37,357 nt of DNA. Source: an uncultured bacterium. Lineage in GTDB: Bacteria > Patescibacteriota > Minisyncoccia > Phycocordibacterales > CAIZLB01. The stretch spans positions 1-37,357 of the forward strand of contig CAJBHC010000076.1 in NCBI GenBank assembly GCA_903952785.1. Reading direction: 5' to 3'. This document shows, piece after piece, positions 15,104 to 22,643 of this stretch (its first letter is position 1; the number at the start of each line of letters is the position of its first letter). Both the position numbers and the translations under genes were made by a program. The notes under the pieces are model-generated. The model searched no databases. It was not told the DNA's origin and saw nothing but the letters and a program-made list of their open reading frames with translations.

Positions 15104-18100
15104 CTTCAGATACTACAGGTGCCAAACTCGCTGCTGTTGTAAATAACGGATATATCTATACCTCATCTGATTCTGGAGAAACATGGGCGACAAGTACTGG
15201 CTCCGGAGTACGTTTTTGGCGTTCAATTGTCTCTGATACTACCGGCACCAAACTTGCCGCCGTGGCTAATGGAGAATATATCTATACTTCCACAGATTCA
15301 GGTTTTTCATGGGCGACAAGTAGTTTAAGTGTTGGTTCACGTAACTGGTATTCCATCACCTCTGACGCATCTGGCACCAAACTTGCCGCCGTGGTTTATA
15401 ATGGTTACATTTATACTTCCGTAGATTCTGGTGTAACATGGTCAACTAGTACGTCAGCAGGCTCAAGATATTGGAAAGAAATTAAATATTCCTCTGATGG
15501 TACAAGACTAGTCGCCTCAACAGCTTCTACTGAAAAAATATATTTTTCAAATGACAACGGTCTAACATGGGTCAATAGAGGTGTTGATGGTATTTGGAGA
15601 ATACTTGGTTTTAATTCGCAGGGTAACAAGGTTTTTGTATCAAGCTCTGGTTCCTCAATTGCTGACTATATAAATGCAATTGACTTTACCTTTGATATTT
15701 CAGTTAATCAATATATTAAAATTAATAGTCCAATATTGAACGCTGTCTTGACTATTCAATCTTGGCTCCCTTCTGTAGAGTGGGGATTTAATAAAACAAC
15801 ATGTCAATATTCATACAATAATTGGGTCTCAACCTCAACAGCAAATTGTGTGTTGGGTGGGTCGGATATTTTACCACCTCAGTCAGAAGGCTCTAATACA
15901 TTGTATTTGAGGTCTGTTGATGCTATTAATAATGTGAGTATTACGAGTGTATTATTTAAATACTTTAGTAATGGTTGGAACCTCAGGGATTTAAATAAAA
16001 ATATCACATCTATTAGCACAGACATTTCTGGAAGAAAATTGGTTGCATTGACCGGTTCTAGTGTGACATATGATTATATTAACACATCTAATGATGGTGG
16101 ACTAAGTTGGATAGAAAGAATTTCGTCTACAAAACAAAACTGGCAAGGTTTAGCATCTGATGCATTAGGAGTAAAACTTGCAGCTATTGGATCAGATGGT
16201 TATATTTATCTTTCTATAGATTCCGGTATAAATTGGACAAAATCAACATATCTTACATCTAGGAGTTGGTCATCTATCACTTCATCTGCTGATGGATCAT
16301 ATTTAGCTGGAACAGTCAATAATGATTATATGTATTTTTCAACAGATTTTGGTGCAACATGGGCGACAAGTACCGGCTCGATTGCCTTAGGAAAACAAGC
16401 GTGGCAAAAGATTGCATCATCTGTAGATGGTAAGAAATTGATAGCTGCCGTCTACAATGGTTATATCTACACATCTGAGGATTATGGGGTGACGTGGGCA
16501 ACTAGCACATCGGCAGGATTAAGATATTGGAAATCGGTAGACTCATCTGCTGATGGAAGTACTTTGGTTGCGGTTGTTGGTGGAAATGGCGGAATGTATG
16601 ATGGTAGAATATATACATCTTATGACCGTGGTGTAAATTGGGTACCAAGAGATTCATCTAGGTCTTGGTGGGATGTCACTGTCTCGACAGATGGAAGTAA
16701 GATGGCTGCCATGGTTCGTAATTCGAATATTTATAACTCAACAGATGCTGGGGTCACTTGGTCTCCAAGTACAGGTTCTGATCAACTTAATTGGAAGTCC
16801 ATCACATCATCCGCAGACGGTAATAAATTATTTGCTGCTGTCCCGTATAGTGGTGTTTATGTACATGAATTATTGACACAAAGTATGGCGGCTGACATTT
16901 TGCTCCCCCAAAACCTCGCCATCACCACCGCCTGGAACCCCATCATCTCCTGGTCAACCGCCACCTCTTGCTACTACTCATACGACAACTGGGTCTCGAC
17001 CTCAACCGCTAACTGTGCACTTAATGGCTCTGACATCACTCCTCCATCAACATCAGGAACTGTCACACTATATATAAAAGGAATAGACGCTGGCGCTGTT
17101 GTTAAAACAAACACAAGTACTTTCACATACGCTCCTCACTACTGGTGTGGAACGGCTGACTCAAGTTGGACTAACGTAAGTAACTGGTATACTGATGCAA
17201 CGTGTTCTGTCAATAAAGGAAGTATTCCAACAAACACAAGTGGAGTATTTCTTGTTGAAAATACTTCTCCAATCATCTCTTGGTCAACCACCACACTTCC
17301 ACTATTTATTAATTCAACTGGACTCACGGGTGGAGCCAACACAGCGGGGGTAATTTTTGGAGGAACTGCATATAACAGTACGAAAATAGTAGGGAACGCA
17401 ACATTTAATGGCACCTCATACAACGCTGGAGAAATAACCGGTAATGCAATATTCAGTGCTGCATCAAACGGAACTTTTTCTCTTTCTGGCACAATGAAGT
17501 GGGATGGGACAATCGCTGGAACAATTAAAGGAGGAGATACATTGGATATCACTAATTTATTATTTAATAATTCAAGTAGTAACGAAACAACAATCGGAAA
17601 TACGATTTATGCTGTATTTAATGATAGCGCATCCAACAATGGAACAATAGACGGAAATGCAACATTCAATAATACTGGATTGTTCACTATGGGTACAGTT
17701 AACGGAACAACAACAATGAGTGGGTTAAGTCAGACATTAAATGGCGTGAACAATGTAGTTAATCTTGTAAAAAATATTGCAACAGTTATAAGAGACACTC
17801 TCTTCATCACTTCAGGTTCAATATTAAACATATCAGGTGGAACAACAATACAGGGGTATGATGCTAATAACTTATTAACCATTCAATCAACAATTCCAGG
17901 AATTCAAGCCTCACTTGGTATTAACGGAACTTCAACTTTAAATTATTTACGTATTAGGGATATCAACAACACTGGAGCAAACATTAATCTTTCAACCAAT
18001 ACAGTATTCAACGATGGTGGAAACACTGGCTTTACATTTGATGGAAGTAAGGCGATGGTACCAAGAGAAGGAATGACAAGTTCATATTTAAATGGAACAG

Positions 18101-20415
18101 ATCCAATCTTCCCTGGCACAATCAATAGCTGTGGCAACTTATATTTTGCAGGAACATATACACTGGGAGGAAATGTGGTTGGAAGTTGCAACATTGGGGT
18201 ACCTGGTGTGATAATAAACGGAGCGGGACATGCTCTAACAGGAGATATAACAGCAAATGAATATGGTGTCACACTTTCAAATATCACCGTAACTGGTGTA
18301 GTCTCCACAACTGGAGCTGGAGTCGGAACAATAACCATCAATAACGCATCAAATCTAACTGGATCATTAACCATAACTGGCTTTCTCGCAGGGGATGGAT
18401 CAAGTTCAGTGGCAAGTACGACAATTGATGGAAATGGAGTGGTTGCAACAAGTAGCGTGAGCTTTGTAGGAGAAGTTAAAAACAATGGGATAATATATAG
18501 TGGAAACTTTGTTGGTAACTTAACCAACAACGGAACAATAGAGAACAGTACAACTTCACCCGTTATAGCTTTAGGGAATACTTTAAACAACGGAGTCATT
18601 AATGGAGGATTTGTTTTGAACTCTAACTCAACTAACCATGGAACAATAAATGGAAATGTAGTGTTGAATGATAACTCAATAAACAGCGGAACGGTTAATG
18701 GAACAGTTTCAGTATATGATTCTTCACTAAACACGGGAATTGTCACTGGTGATTTGATATTGAATTCCATTTCATCTGCCTCTGGAGTTGTCTCATTTGG
18801 AACAACAACTAATTTTCTTGGAACTGGCCGTGTGATGGGTGCGGTCAGAGATCAGGCAAGTACGACAATCACGAAGTGGATATTTAACGGCGGAAGCACA
18901 AATAGTGGATATACTAAAGGGATGACATTTTTCAATGGAACAAGTACAAACTCCGGTACTATTTTGGGTCATTCATACTTTAATAACTCTTCAATAAATA
19001 CGGGAACTATAACTGGTGATGCTGATGTATACTATTTTGTTACGACACCACTTGGGGGCACTGTAACAGGAACAACCACATACTACTCATATCCAAACAC
19101 AAAGACATTTAATAATAGCGCGGGGGATGGAATGTGGAATAACTCACTAAACTGGTTTACAGATACGACACTTCAGACAAATCTTGGAGGACTTCCCGCA
19201 TCAGGTGAAGCTGTAGTTCTATTCTCTTCAACTACATTATTATCAAATGTAAATAATGATGTATATATTGGAGCGAACAATATAACAATAGACGGAGTAT
19301 CGGGAAAAAATATAGGCGGATTCATTTCTGGTAACGGAGCGTATGATGGAGGTAATGCATTCAACTTCAACTTGTTCAACCTGACTGTGACTGGAACCAC
19401 ATCTGCAAATGGAGCTGATAACAGTAATGGTGTGGGAGGAAAGGGGGGAAATATAAATATCTCAGCATCAATTACAGCAAACGTTATTGCCAATGGAGGA
19501 TATGGAACATTGGGGAGTGGGGATGGTGGAACCATTACTGTAACAAATCCAATAACGACAGGAGCGACAAACGGTGCTTCAACAGGTGGTGCATCAAATG
19601 GAAGGTCTAGTGGCACAAGCGGAGGCTCTCAGATTAATTTAGGATTAGCAAATAATCTAAACTTATCAAACCCTGAAAGGTCGCTAATAAATATAAACAG
19701 TAATTTTGGATTGCCACGTCGTGTCGTTACCCCGCCTCGTCGGGAAAGGCGTGACCCTCCAATTATAGTTGTCCAGATTCGTCCAGTTATAGTTTTAAAA
19801 GATCTTCCAAAAATATCTATTGATGATGCACTAAATAATTTCTTGGATGATTCACTTCCTGAGGATCTTGTTGATCTTTCTAATGCTGTTCCTTCAATCA
19901 AAAAGGAATTGAGATCTAGTAGTATTAGCGGTGGATATATTCTTTATAGGATGAAAGAAAGCCCTGTTAATACGCCGACATTAAAACAGTTTTTGAGTAC
20001 AAGGACTCAGCAACCTTACAACTTAATTTTTGTATCAGTTGATGGAGTGGGTAAACCAACCAAACTCTCTATTGACGCGAAGGGTAATTTGTATCAGATA
20101 GTAAACGTGGCTTCATATTCAGCCATTGGTGTGACTGCTAGGGAGAATAGCGAGAAGGTGATAGTTACATTTAATGGAAAGGAGACAAAGTTTGTCAAAG
20201 ATAATAAAAATATTGTTAAGGTTAACGTTGTTGTGCCAGGGGGTGGGGGTACAAACATCTTGAAAATTGGAAAATTGACACTTGAGGTTAGGGTAGATGA
20301 TACTTATGCTGGATCAGAGCGATTGGGCGAGATTGGAACCACAGCTCCAATTAAATTGGCATTTTATTGGTTCAGAGAGAATGTTAATAACTTTATCAAG
20401 GCGGTGAGGAGATAG
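15058..20415 (+). CDS. giant secreted repeat protein, C-terminal part (frameshift continuation)
   Basis: About 1780 residues in the -1 frame relative to the preceding part; no proper start, and the first residues continue blade 9 exactly (NWVK then KTSAGSRNWY). Contents: blades 10-14, an Ig-like Cys module (about 15700-15960), blades 15-21 (15970-16885), and a fourth Ig-like module (16890-17130). Next come a WCGTADSSWTNVSNWYTD domain with a second, looser copy near 19120, long Asn/Thr/Gly beta-solenoid-like repeats (NNGTI-GN-TF type), and a third CG..GTYTL module (18120). The C-terminus (from about 19720) changes character: basic PPRRERRDPP, then a helical/beta domain (ISIDDALNNFLDDSLPEDL) probably used for retention at the cell surface. 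No LPxTG or C-terminal membrane helix seen. Together with the first part it forms a protein of about 2750 residues, likely an adhesin or host-contact protein. Confidence 0.85.
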   Translation: MGKKTSAGSRNWYSIASDTTGAKLAAVVNNGYIYTSSDSGETWATSTGSGVRFWRSIVSDTTGTKLAAVANGEYIYTSTDSGFSWATSSLSVGSRNWYSITSDASGTKLAAVVYNGYIYTSVDSGVTWSTSTSAGSRYWKEIKYSSDGTRLVASTASTEKIYFSNDNGLTWVNRGVDGIWRILGFNSQGNKVFVSSSGSSIADYINAIDFTFDISVNQYIKINSPILNAVLTIQSWLPSVEWGFNKTTCQYSYNNWVSTSTANCVLGGSDILPPQSEGSNTLYLRSVDAINNVSITSVLFKYFSNGWNLRDLNKNITSISTDISGRKLVALTGSSVTYDYINTSNDGGLSWIERISSTKQNWQGLASDALGVKLAAIGSDGYIYLSIDSGINWTKSTYLTSRSWSSITSSADGSYLAGTVNNDYMYFSTDFGATWATSTGSIALGKQAWQKIASSVDGKKLIAAVYNGYIYTSEDYGVTWATSTSAGLRYWKSVDSSADGSTLVAVVGGNGGMYDGRIYTSYDRGVNWVPRDSSRSWWDVTVSTDGSKMAAMVRNSNIYNSTDAGVTWSPSTGSDQLNWKSITSSADGNKLFAAVPYSGVYVHELLTQSMAADILLPQNLAITTAWNPIISWSTATSCYYSYDNWVSTSTANCALNGSDITPPSTSGTVTLYIKGIDAGAVVKTNTSTFTYAPHYWCGTADSSWTNVSNWYTDATCSVNKGSIPTNTSGVFLVENTSPIISWSTTTLPLFINSTGLTGGANTAGVIFGGTAYNSTKIVGNATFNGTSYNAGEITGNAIFSAASNGTFSLSGTMKWDGTIAGTIKGGDTLDITNLLFNNSSSNETTIGNTIYAVFNDSASNNGTIDGNATFNNTGLFTMGTVNGTTTMSGLSQTLNGVNNVVNLVKNIATVIRDTLFITSGSILNISGGTTIQGYDANNLLTIQSTIPGIQASLGINGTSTLNYLRIRDINNTGANINLSTNTVFNDGGNTGFTFDGSKAMVPREGMTSSYLNGTDPIFPGTINSCGNLYFAGTYTLGGNVVGSCNIGVPGVIINGAGHALTGDITANEYGVTLSNITVTGVVSTTGAGVGTITINNASNLTGSLTITGFLAGDGSSSVASTTIDGNGVVATSSVSFVGEVKNNGIIYSGNFVGNLTNNGTIENSTTSPVIALGNTLNNGVINGGFVLNSNSTNHGTINGNVVLNDNSINSGTVNGTVSVYDSSLNTGIVTGDLILNSISSASGVVSFGTTTNFLGTGRVMGAVRDQASTTITKWIFNGGSTNSGYTKGMTFFNGTSTNSGTILGHSYFNNSSINTGTITGDADVYYFVTTPLGGTVTGTTTYYSYPNTKTFNNSAGDGMWNNSLNWFTDTTLQTNLGGLPASGEAVVLFSSTTLLSNVNNDVYIGANNITIDGVSGKNIGGFISGNGAYDGGNAFNFNLFNLTVTGTTSANGADNSNGVGGKGGNINISASITANVIANGGYGTLGSGDGGTITVTNPITTGATNGASTGGASNGRSSGTSGGSQINLGLANNLNLSNPERSLININSNFGLPRRVVTPPRRERRDPPIIVVQIRPVIVLKDLPKISIDDALNNFLDDSLPEDLVDLSNAVPSIKKELRSSSISGGYILYRMKESPVNTPTLKQFLSTRTQQPYNLIFVSVDGVGKPTKLSIDAKGNLYQIVNVASYSAIGVTARENSEKVIVTFNGKETKFVKDNKNIVKVNVVVPGGGGTNILKIGKLTLEVRVDDTYAGSERLGEIGTTAPIKLAFYWFRENVNNFIKAVRR
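15064..15070 (+). other. A7 slippery tract at the frame change
   Basis: The upstream frame reads GTA AAA AAA CAT; a -1 slip on A-AAA-AAA resumes as ACA TCT GCT, which is the downstream frame. It is the only point needed to fuse both parts. It may be a one-base homopolymer error, a real mutation, or programmed slippage. Confidence 0.7.
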
Positions 20416-20443
20416 GGGGGGCTCTGGTTGTTGGTGACGAATG

Positions 20444-20769
20444 CTAATTTATTAAATAAATTAATATAACTCCTAGTATCACTCCAACAATTTGAACCGC
20501 GGTTAGTGGTTCGTGAAAATAAAAATAAGCAAAAATAAGTAGTATTATTGTATTAAATAATATTTGTATTATTCCAGCAGAGACTATGTTGATGTTGTGC
20601 TTGTAGCTTTCAACCAATAACATTGTTCCAATCAGATATGTAAAGATTCCTAATACATAAAGCATTGAATGCATTCCAGACCCCTTTTCTACCCACGTCT
20701 TAAAATTAGATCTCCTGCTGTGAGTATTATTCCGCTCAGAAATAAGATTAGTATGGGTATTAGGTGCAT
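20444..20769 (-). pseudogene. small multidrug-resistance/EamA-like transporter, frameshifted
   Basis: An ATG at 20767-20769 opens a helix (MHLIPILILFLSGIILTAGD, then LILRRG) that stops at TAG about 80 nt on. The next frame continues as WVEKGSGMHSM, then LYVLGIFTYLIGTMLLVES and further helices, ending FYFHEPLTAVQIVGVILGVI. Joined by one base, this gives about 108 residues and four membrane helices, the size and plan of SMR/DMT drug-metabolite transporters (compare the family's closing E-L...Q..G..LI..G). The distal piece alone has 76 residues and three helices. Either a fresh pseudogene or a sequencing indel. TATAAT-like sequence lies just upstream of the first ATG. Confidence 0.6.
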
Positions 20770-20795
20770 ATGTGATTATAATTATATCTATGTGC

Positions 20796-20886
20796 GCAGC
20801 CGGTACTAGAATATTTTCTTCGCAAAGCTCGAAAATATAAAGTACCGCTGCATCACGAATATATATTCGCTACGCTCATTATATTC
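20796..20886 (-). other. structured 3' trailer of tRNA-Glu (two hairpins)
   Basis: Downstream of tRNA-Glu on the minus strand. Hairpin A (20886-20857): GAATATA/TATATTC enclosing GAGCGTAGCGA. Hairpin B (20851-20796): GCAGC/GCTGC and GGTACT/AGTACC, then ATTTTC/GAAAAT-type pairing enclosing GAGCTTTGCGA. Both loops fit GARC-NNN-GYGA, a motif also present behind tRNA-Ser. Unlike Ser and Val, there is no copy of the tRNA 3' end here. Confidence 0.5.
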
Positions 20887-20888
20887 TG

Positions 20889-20960
20889 TGACCCTACCGG
20901 GAGTCGAACCCGGCTTTAAAGCTTGAAAAGCTTTCGTCCTAACCGATAGACGATAGGGCC
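20889..20960 (-). tRNA. tRNA-Glu (TTC)
   Basis: Minus-strand cloverleaf: acceptor GGCCCTA with TAGGGTC (one G-U), anticodon stem AAAGC/GCTTT with loop TTTTCAA, anticodon TTC, T-arm CCGGG-TTCGACT-CCCGG, discriminator A. No encoded CCA. Confidence 0.96.
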
Positions 20961-21110
20961 ATATTGGCAGTATCTTTTGAATTTATTGCCTACAATCAAA
21001 GATGAAAGCAATAAGAAGAATATAACATATTTTCAGAAAAAATCAAAAAAATGAATAAAATTGCCACATGCAAGTGAATAATGCTATGCTTGCATAGTTG
21101 TGGTGGTATT

Positions 21111-21197
21111 GGAGAGATGGCTGAGTGGTTGAAGGCACCGCTCTCGAAAAGCGGCATGGGGGAAACCTCATCGAGGGTTCAAATCCCTCTCTCTCCG
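21111..21197 (+). tRNA. tRNA-Ser (CGA)
   Basis: Class II tRNA: acceptor GGAGAGA with TCTCTCC, D-arm GCTGAGTGGTTGAAGGC, anticodon stem CCGCT/AGCGG with loop CTCGAAA (anticodon CGA), long variable arm, T-arm GAGGG-TTCAAAT-CCCTC, discriminator G. No encoded CCA. A possible promoter is TTGCCA (21061) - 18 nt - TATGCT (21085). The 3' end is duplicated 164 nt downstream. Confidence 0.96.
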
Positions 21198-21200
21198 CAG
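21181..21200 (+). repeat. direct repeat copy 1: tRNA-Ser 3' end
   Basis: Twenty nucleotides from the T-loop through the acceptor strand and three bases beyond the discriminator (begins AAATCCCTC, ends CCGCAG). Exactly repeated at 21345-21364. Confidence 0.9.
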
Positions 21201-21364
21201 TTTTGAACGCAGTGAAAAAATGCGGAGAGAAGTAATGCATTTATGCATTATGTGAGGGGTTTGAAAGGGTTCTCCCATATTTTTGGAAGTGAACGAAGTG
21301 AGAGCTTCCAAAAATGGGAAACCCGTACAGGTCCTGTAAGGACTAAATCCCTCTCTCTCCGCAG
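21198..21364 (+). ncRNA. structured tRNA-tail element behind tRNA-Ser
   Basis: A 167-nt segment that can be folded by eye as follows. P0: TTTT-GAACGCAGTGA-AAAA at 21201-21219. P1: TGCGGAGAGA (21221-21230) with TCTCTCCGCA (21354-21363). P2: the TAATGCAT/ATGCATTA hairpin (21233-21250). P3: GAGGGGTTT (21254-21262) with AAATCCCTC (21345-21353). P4: a long hairpin 21267-21324 whose loop contains GAACGAAGTGA. P5: GGTCC-TGTAA-GGACT (21330-21344). The 3' strands of P1 and P3 are the second copy of the tRNA 3' end. The P1 5' strand could equally pair with the real tRNA 3' end (21190-21199). Probably co-transcribed with the tRNA; function unknown. A paralogue follows tRNA-Val. Confidence 0.6.
21345..21364 (+). 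repeat. direct repeat copy 2: tRNA-Ser 3' end
   Basis: Exact 20-nt copy of 21181-21200. Resembles the attL/attR pair left by tRNA-targeting integrases, but the enclosed 144 nt carry no gene. Confidence 0.9.
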
Positions 21365-21400
21365 TGATTCGCGTTTAAGATATTCTTTAGACACTCACAA

Positions 21401-22291
21401 CTAAAGTGCTATTCTGTCATGCAGTCTCTGAATTCTATCAAATCTATCTTCGGTATCTTCAGCGTTGACTTCTAATGTATCTTTTATCATATTTAGAAGC
21501 TTGATGTTTTCAGGCTCTAATTTGGAAATTTCTAATGGGGAAGAGGTTCTCTCTATTTCTCTTAAATATTCTGATTCATTGAAAAAACCAATAAACTGTC
21601 TCTCTGGTATGTGATTAAGTATGAAATCTTTGTCAGATTCATTTCTAATTTTATTTGCAATAATAAAAAGATTTTTATGCACCCCACCTTCTTTTGCTAG
21701 GTGATTATAATGTTCAAAGACTTCAATACTCCTCTTTGTTGGTTCTACGATAAGGGCGAGTACATCAAATTGTGCGTGTAGAGTATTAGCAAAAGCGTCA
21801 ACTCCAGCGACCATGTCTGTTACAACATATCCATCTTTGTCCACAAGATGGTTTAAGATATTTTCAAATATAACAAGATTACCATGGTAACAACTCTTGC
21901 CGATTCTATCGTCTTCATATGTTCCAACAACTACAAGATGCAGATTGTCTTCTTTGACTGAATAATCCTTCAGTATACTTTTATCTAGATTGTGTATATC
22001 AATTAAATTAGACCCTTCACTTGGTAGAGTAGTCTTTCCCAAATCAACTATTTCTTTAATATTTGAATTACTTCCTATCAAATGTTTTTTGATAGTTGCT
22101 CTAGTCTCAAGTTTAGATATGTACATATCAGGCGATACACTTTCCTTGAAGCCAAATAGCTCAGGGAGGTGTATGTTTAAATCGGCATCAAAAACAAGCA
22201 CTGGCTTTTTTGTGCCAGCAACATGTTTTGAAAATAGGGCAGACAGGGTTGTCTTGCCACTTCCTCCTTTTCCAACAAAAGCAATTCTCAT
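21401..22291 (-). CDS. CooC-like MinD/ParA-family ATPase
   Basis: 296 residues, a SIMIBI P-loop ATPase. Deviant Walker A GKGGSGKTT at 7-15, PVLVFDADLNIHLPELFG (Walker A'-adjacent Asp), VTDMVAGVDAF (Walker B region), and IIANKI near 210 (base recognition). The overall pattern matches the CooC/MinD group; CooC proteins help insert nickel into carbon-monoxide dehydrogenase. No CODH, hydrogenase or urease is in the window, so the client is unknown. A Cys in GKSCYHGN might bind metal. It follows the Cys-rich peptide gene by 14 nt in one operon, controlled from the divergent promoter region next to a Fur-family gene. Confidence 0.8.
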   Translation of the reverse strand: MRIAFVGKGGSGKTTLSALFSKHVAGTKKPVLVFDADLNIHLPELFGFKESVSPDMYISKLETRATIKKHLIGSNSNIKEIVDLGKTTLPSEGSNLIDIHNLDKSILKDYSVKEDNLHLVVVGTYEDDRIGKSCYHGNLVIFENILNHLVDKDGYVVTDMVAGVDAFANTLHAQFDVLALIVEPTKRSIEVFEHYNHLAKEGGVHKNLFIIANKIRNESDKDFILNHIPERQFIGFFNESEYLREIERTSSPLEISKLEPENIKLLNMIKDTLEVNAEDTEDRFDRIQRLHDRIAL

Positions 22292-22305
22292 ACCTTAATT
22301 GAGGA

Positions 22306-22521
22306 TTATTCCGTTGATTCCGCTATTGGTTTAGCGTTTTCAATAAGAGTATTGTATTCAGCTACGGTCATTACAGTGCTTCCATTCTCAGGCTTAGCTG
22401 GATCATAAATTTTAACCATACCTTCCTCAACTAAGTGTTCAACCACGGGGCATCCACAGCTACATCCGTTGTTTCCACAAAACAATGCGCCATCATAAAC
22501 TAGAGTTTTAATACTTTTCAT
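22306..22521 (-). CDS. small Cys-rich protein, predicted metal-binding
   Basis: 71 residues. The N-terminal region holds a tight cluster C15-x4-C20-x-C22-x-C24 (FCGNNGCSCGCP) suited to bind a metal or Fe-S cluster. The rest is acidic and ends in a helix (MTVAEYNTLIENAKPI). Not a family I recognise. First gene of the minus-strand operon with the CooC-like ATPase; ATG start. Expected to be repressed by the neighbouring Fur-family protein through the operator at 22552-22566. Possible metallochaperone or sensor partner of the ATPase (inference). Confidence 0.65.
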   Translation of the reverse strand: MKSIKTLVYDGALFCGNNGCSCGCPVVEHLVEEGMVKIYDPAKPENGSTVMTVAEYNTLIENAKPIAESTE

Positions 22522-22551
22522 ATTTTTTAATTGATTTATTTTATTAACAAA

Positions 22552-22566
22552 TGCGAGTAATTTGCA
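22552..22566 (-). promoter_or_regulatory. Fur-family operator 1 (Nur-like box)
   Basis: On the minus strand TGCAAATTACTCGCA, i.e. TGCAA-N5-TCGCA, inside the wider AAATGC...GCATTT palindrome. It lies about 10-24 nt downstream of the -10 box of the Cys-rich/CooC promoter, a repressing position. Operator 2 has the same half-sites and spacing. The arrangement resembles the TTGCAA-N5-TTGCAA box reported for the nickel regulator Nur. Confidence 0.6.
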
Positions 22567-22575
22567 TTTAAATAC

Positions 22576-22604
22576 ATACTAATCCTTAAATAAAAATAAG
22601 TCAA
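22576..22604 (-). promoter_or_regulatory. promoter of the Cys-rich peptide/CooC-like operon
   Basis: Minus strand TTGACT (22599-22604), 17-nt spacer, TAGTAT (22576-22581). Operator 1 overlaps the expected transcription start region. Confidence 0.65.
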
Positions 22605-22608
22605 GTTG

Positions 22609-22637
22609 TTGCAAATAGGTCGCATCTATTGTATTAT
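22609..22637 (+). promoter_or_regulatory. promoter of the Fur-family gene, leaderless
   Basis: Plus strand TTGCAA (22609-22614), 17-nt spacer, TATTAT (22632-22637), ending 6 nt before the ATG at 22644, so translation probably starts at the mRNA 5' end. Operator 2 (22610-22624) overlaps the -35 and spacer, predicting autorepression. Confidence 0.6.
22610..22624 (+). promoter_or_regulatory. Fur-family operator 2 (Nur-like box)
   Basis: TGCAAATAGGTCGCA, the same TGCAA-N5-TCGCA pattern as operator 1 but in the opposite orientation; the N5 differs. It covers the -35 of the regulator's own promoter. Confidence 0.6.
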
Positions 22638-22643
22638 TAAATT

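Noticed and set aside
13396..16890. CRISPR array in the repeat-rich region
   Set aside because: Repeats are protein-coding, in frame, without spacers; no cas genes. No CRISPR array seen anywhere in the window.
17943..18770. 275-codon minus-strand ORF within the giant gene
   Set aside because: Antisense to long Asn/Thr/Gly repeats, which lack stops on the reverse strand; hydrophobic low-complexity translation with no domain.
21043..21240. Minus-strand ORF across tRNA-Ser (reads EGFEPSMRFPPCRFSRA)
   Set aside because: Classic spurious translation of the antisense strand of a tRNA-Ser gene.
21181..21364. Ordinary att sites of an integrated phage or plasmid
   Set aside because: Only 144 nt lie between the repeats, without integrase or any ORF, and a complementary strand is built in; the same design recurs at tRNA-Val. 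Remnant of an integrative element remains possible but is not the preferred reading.
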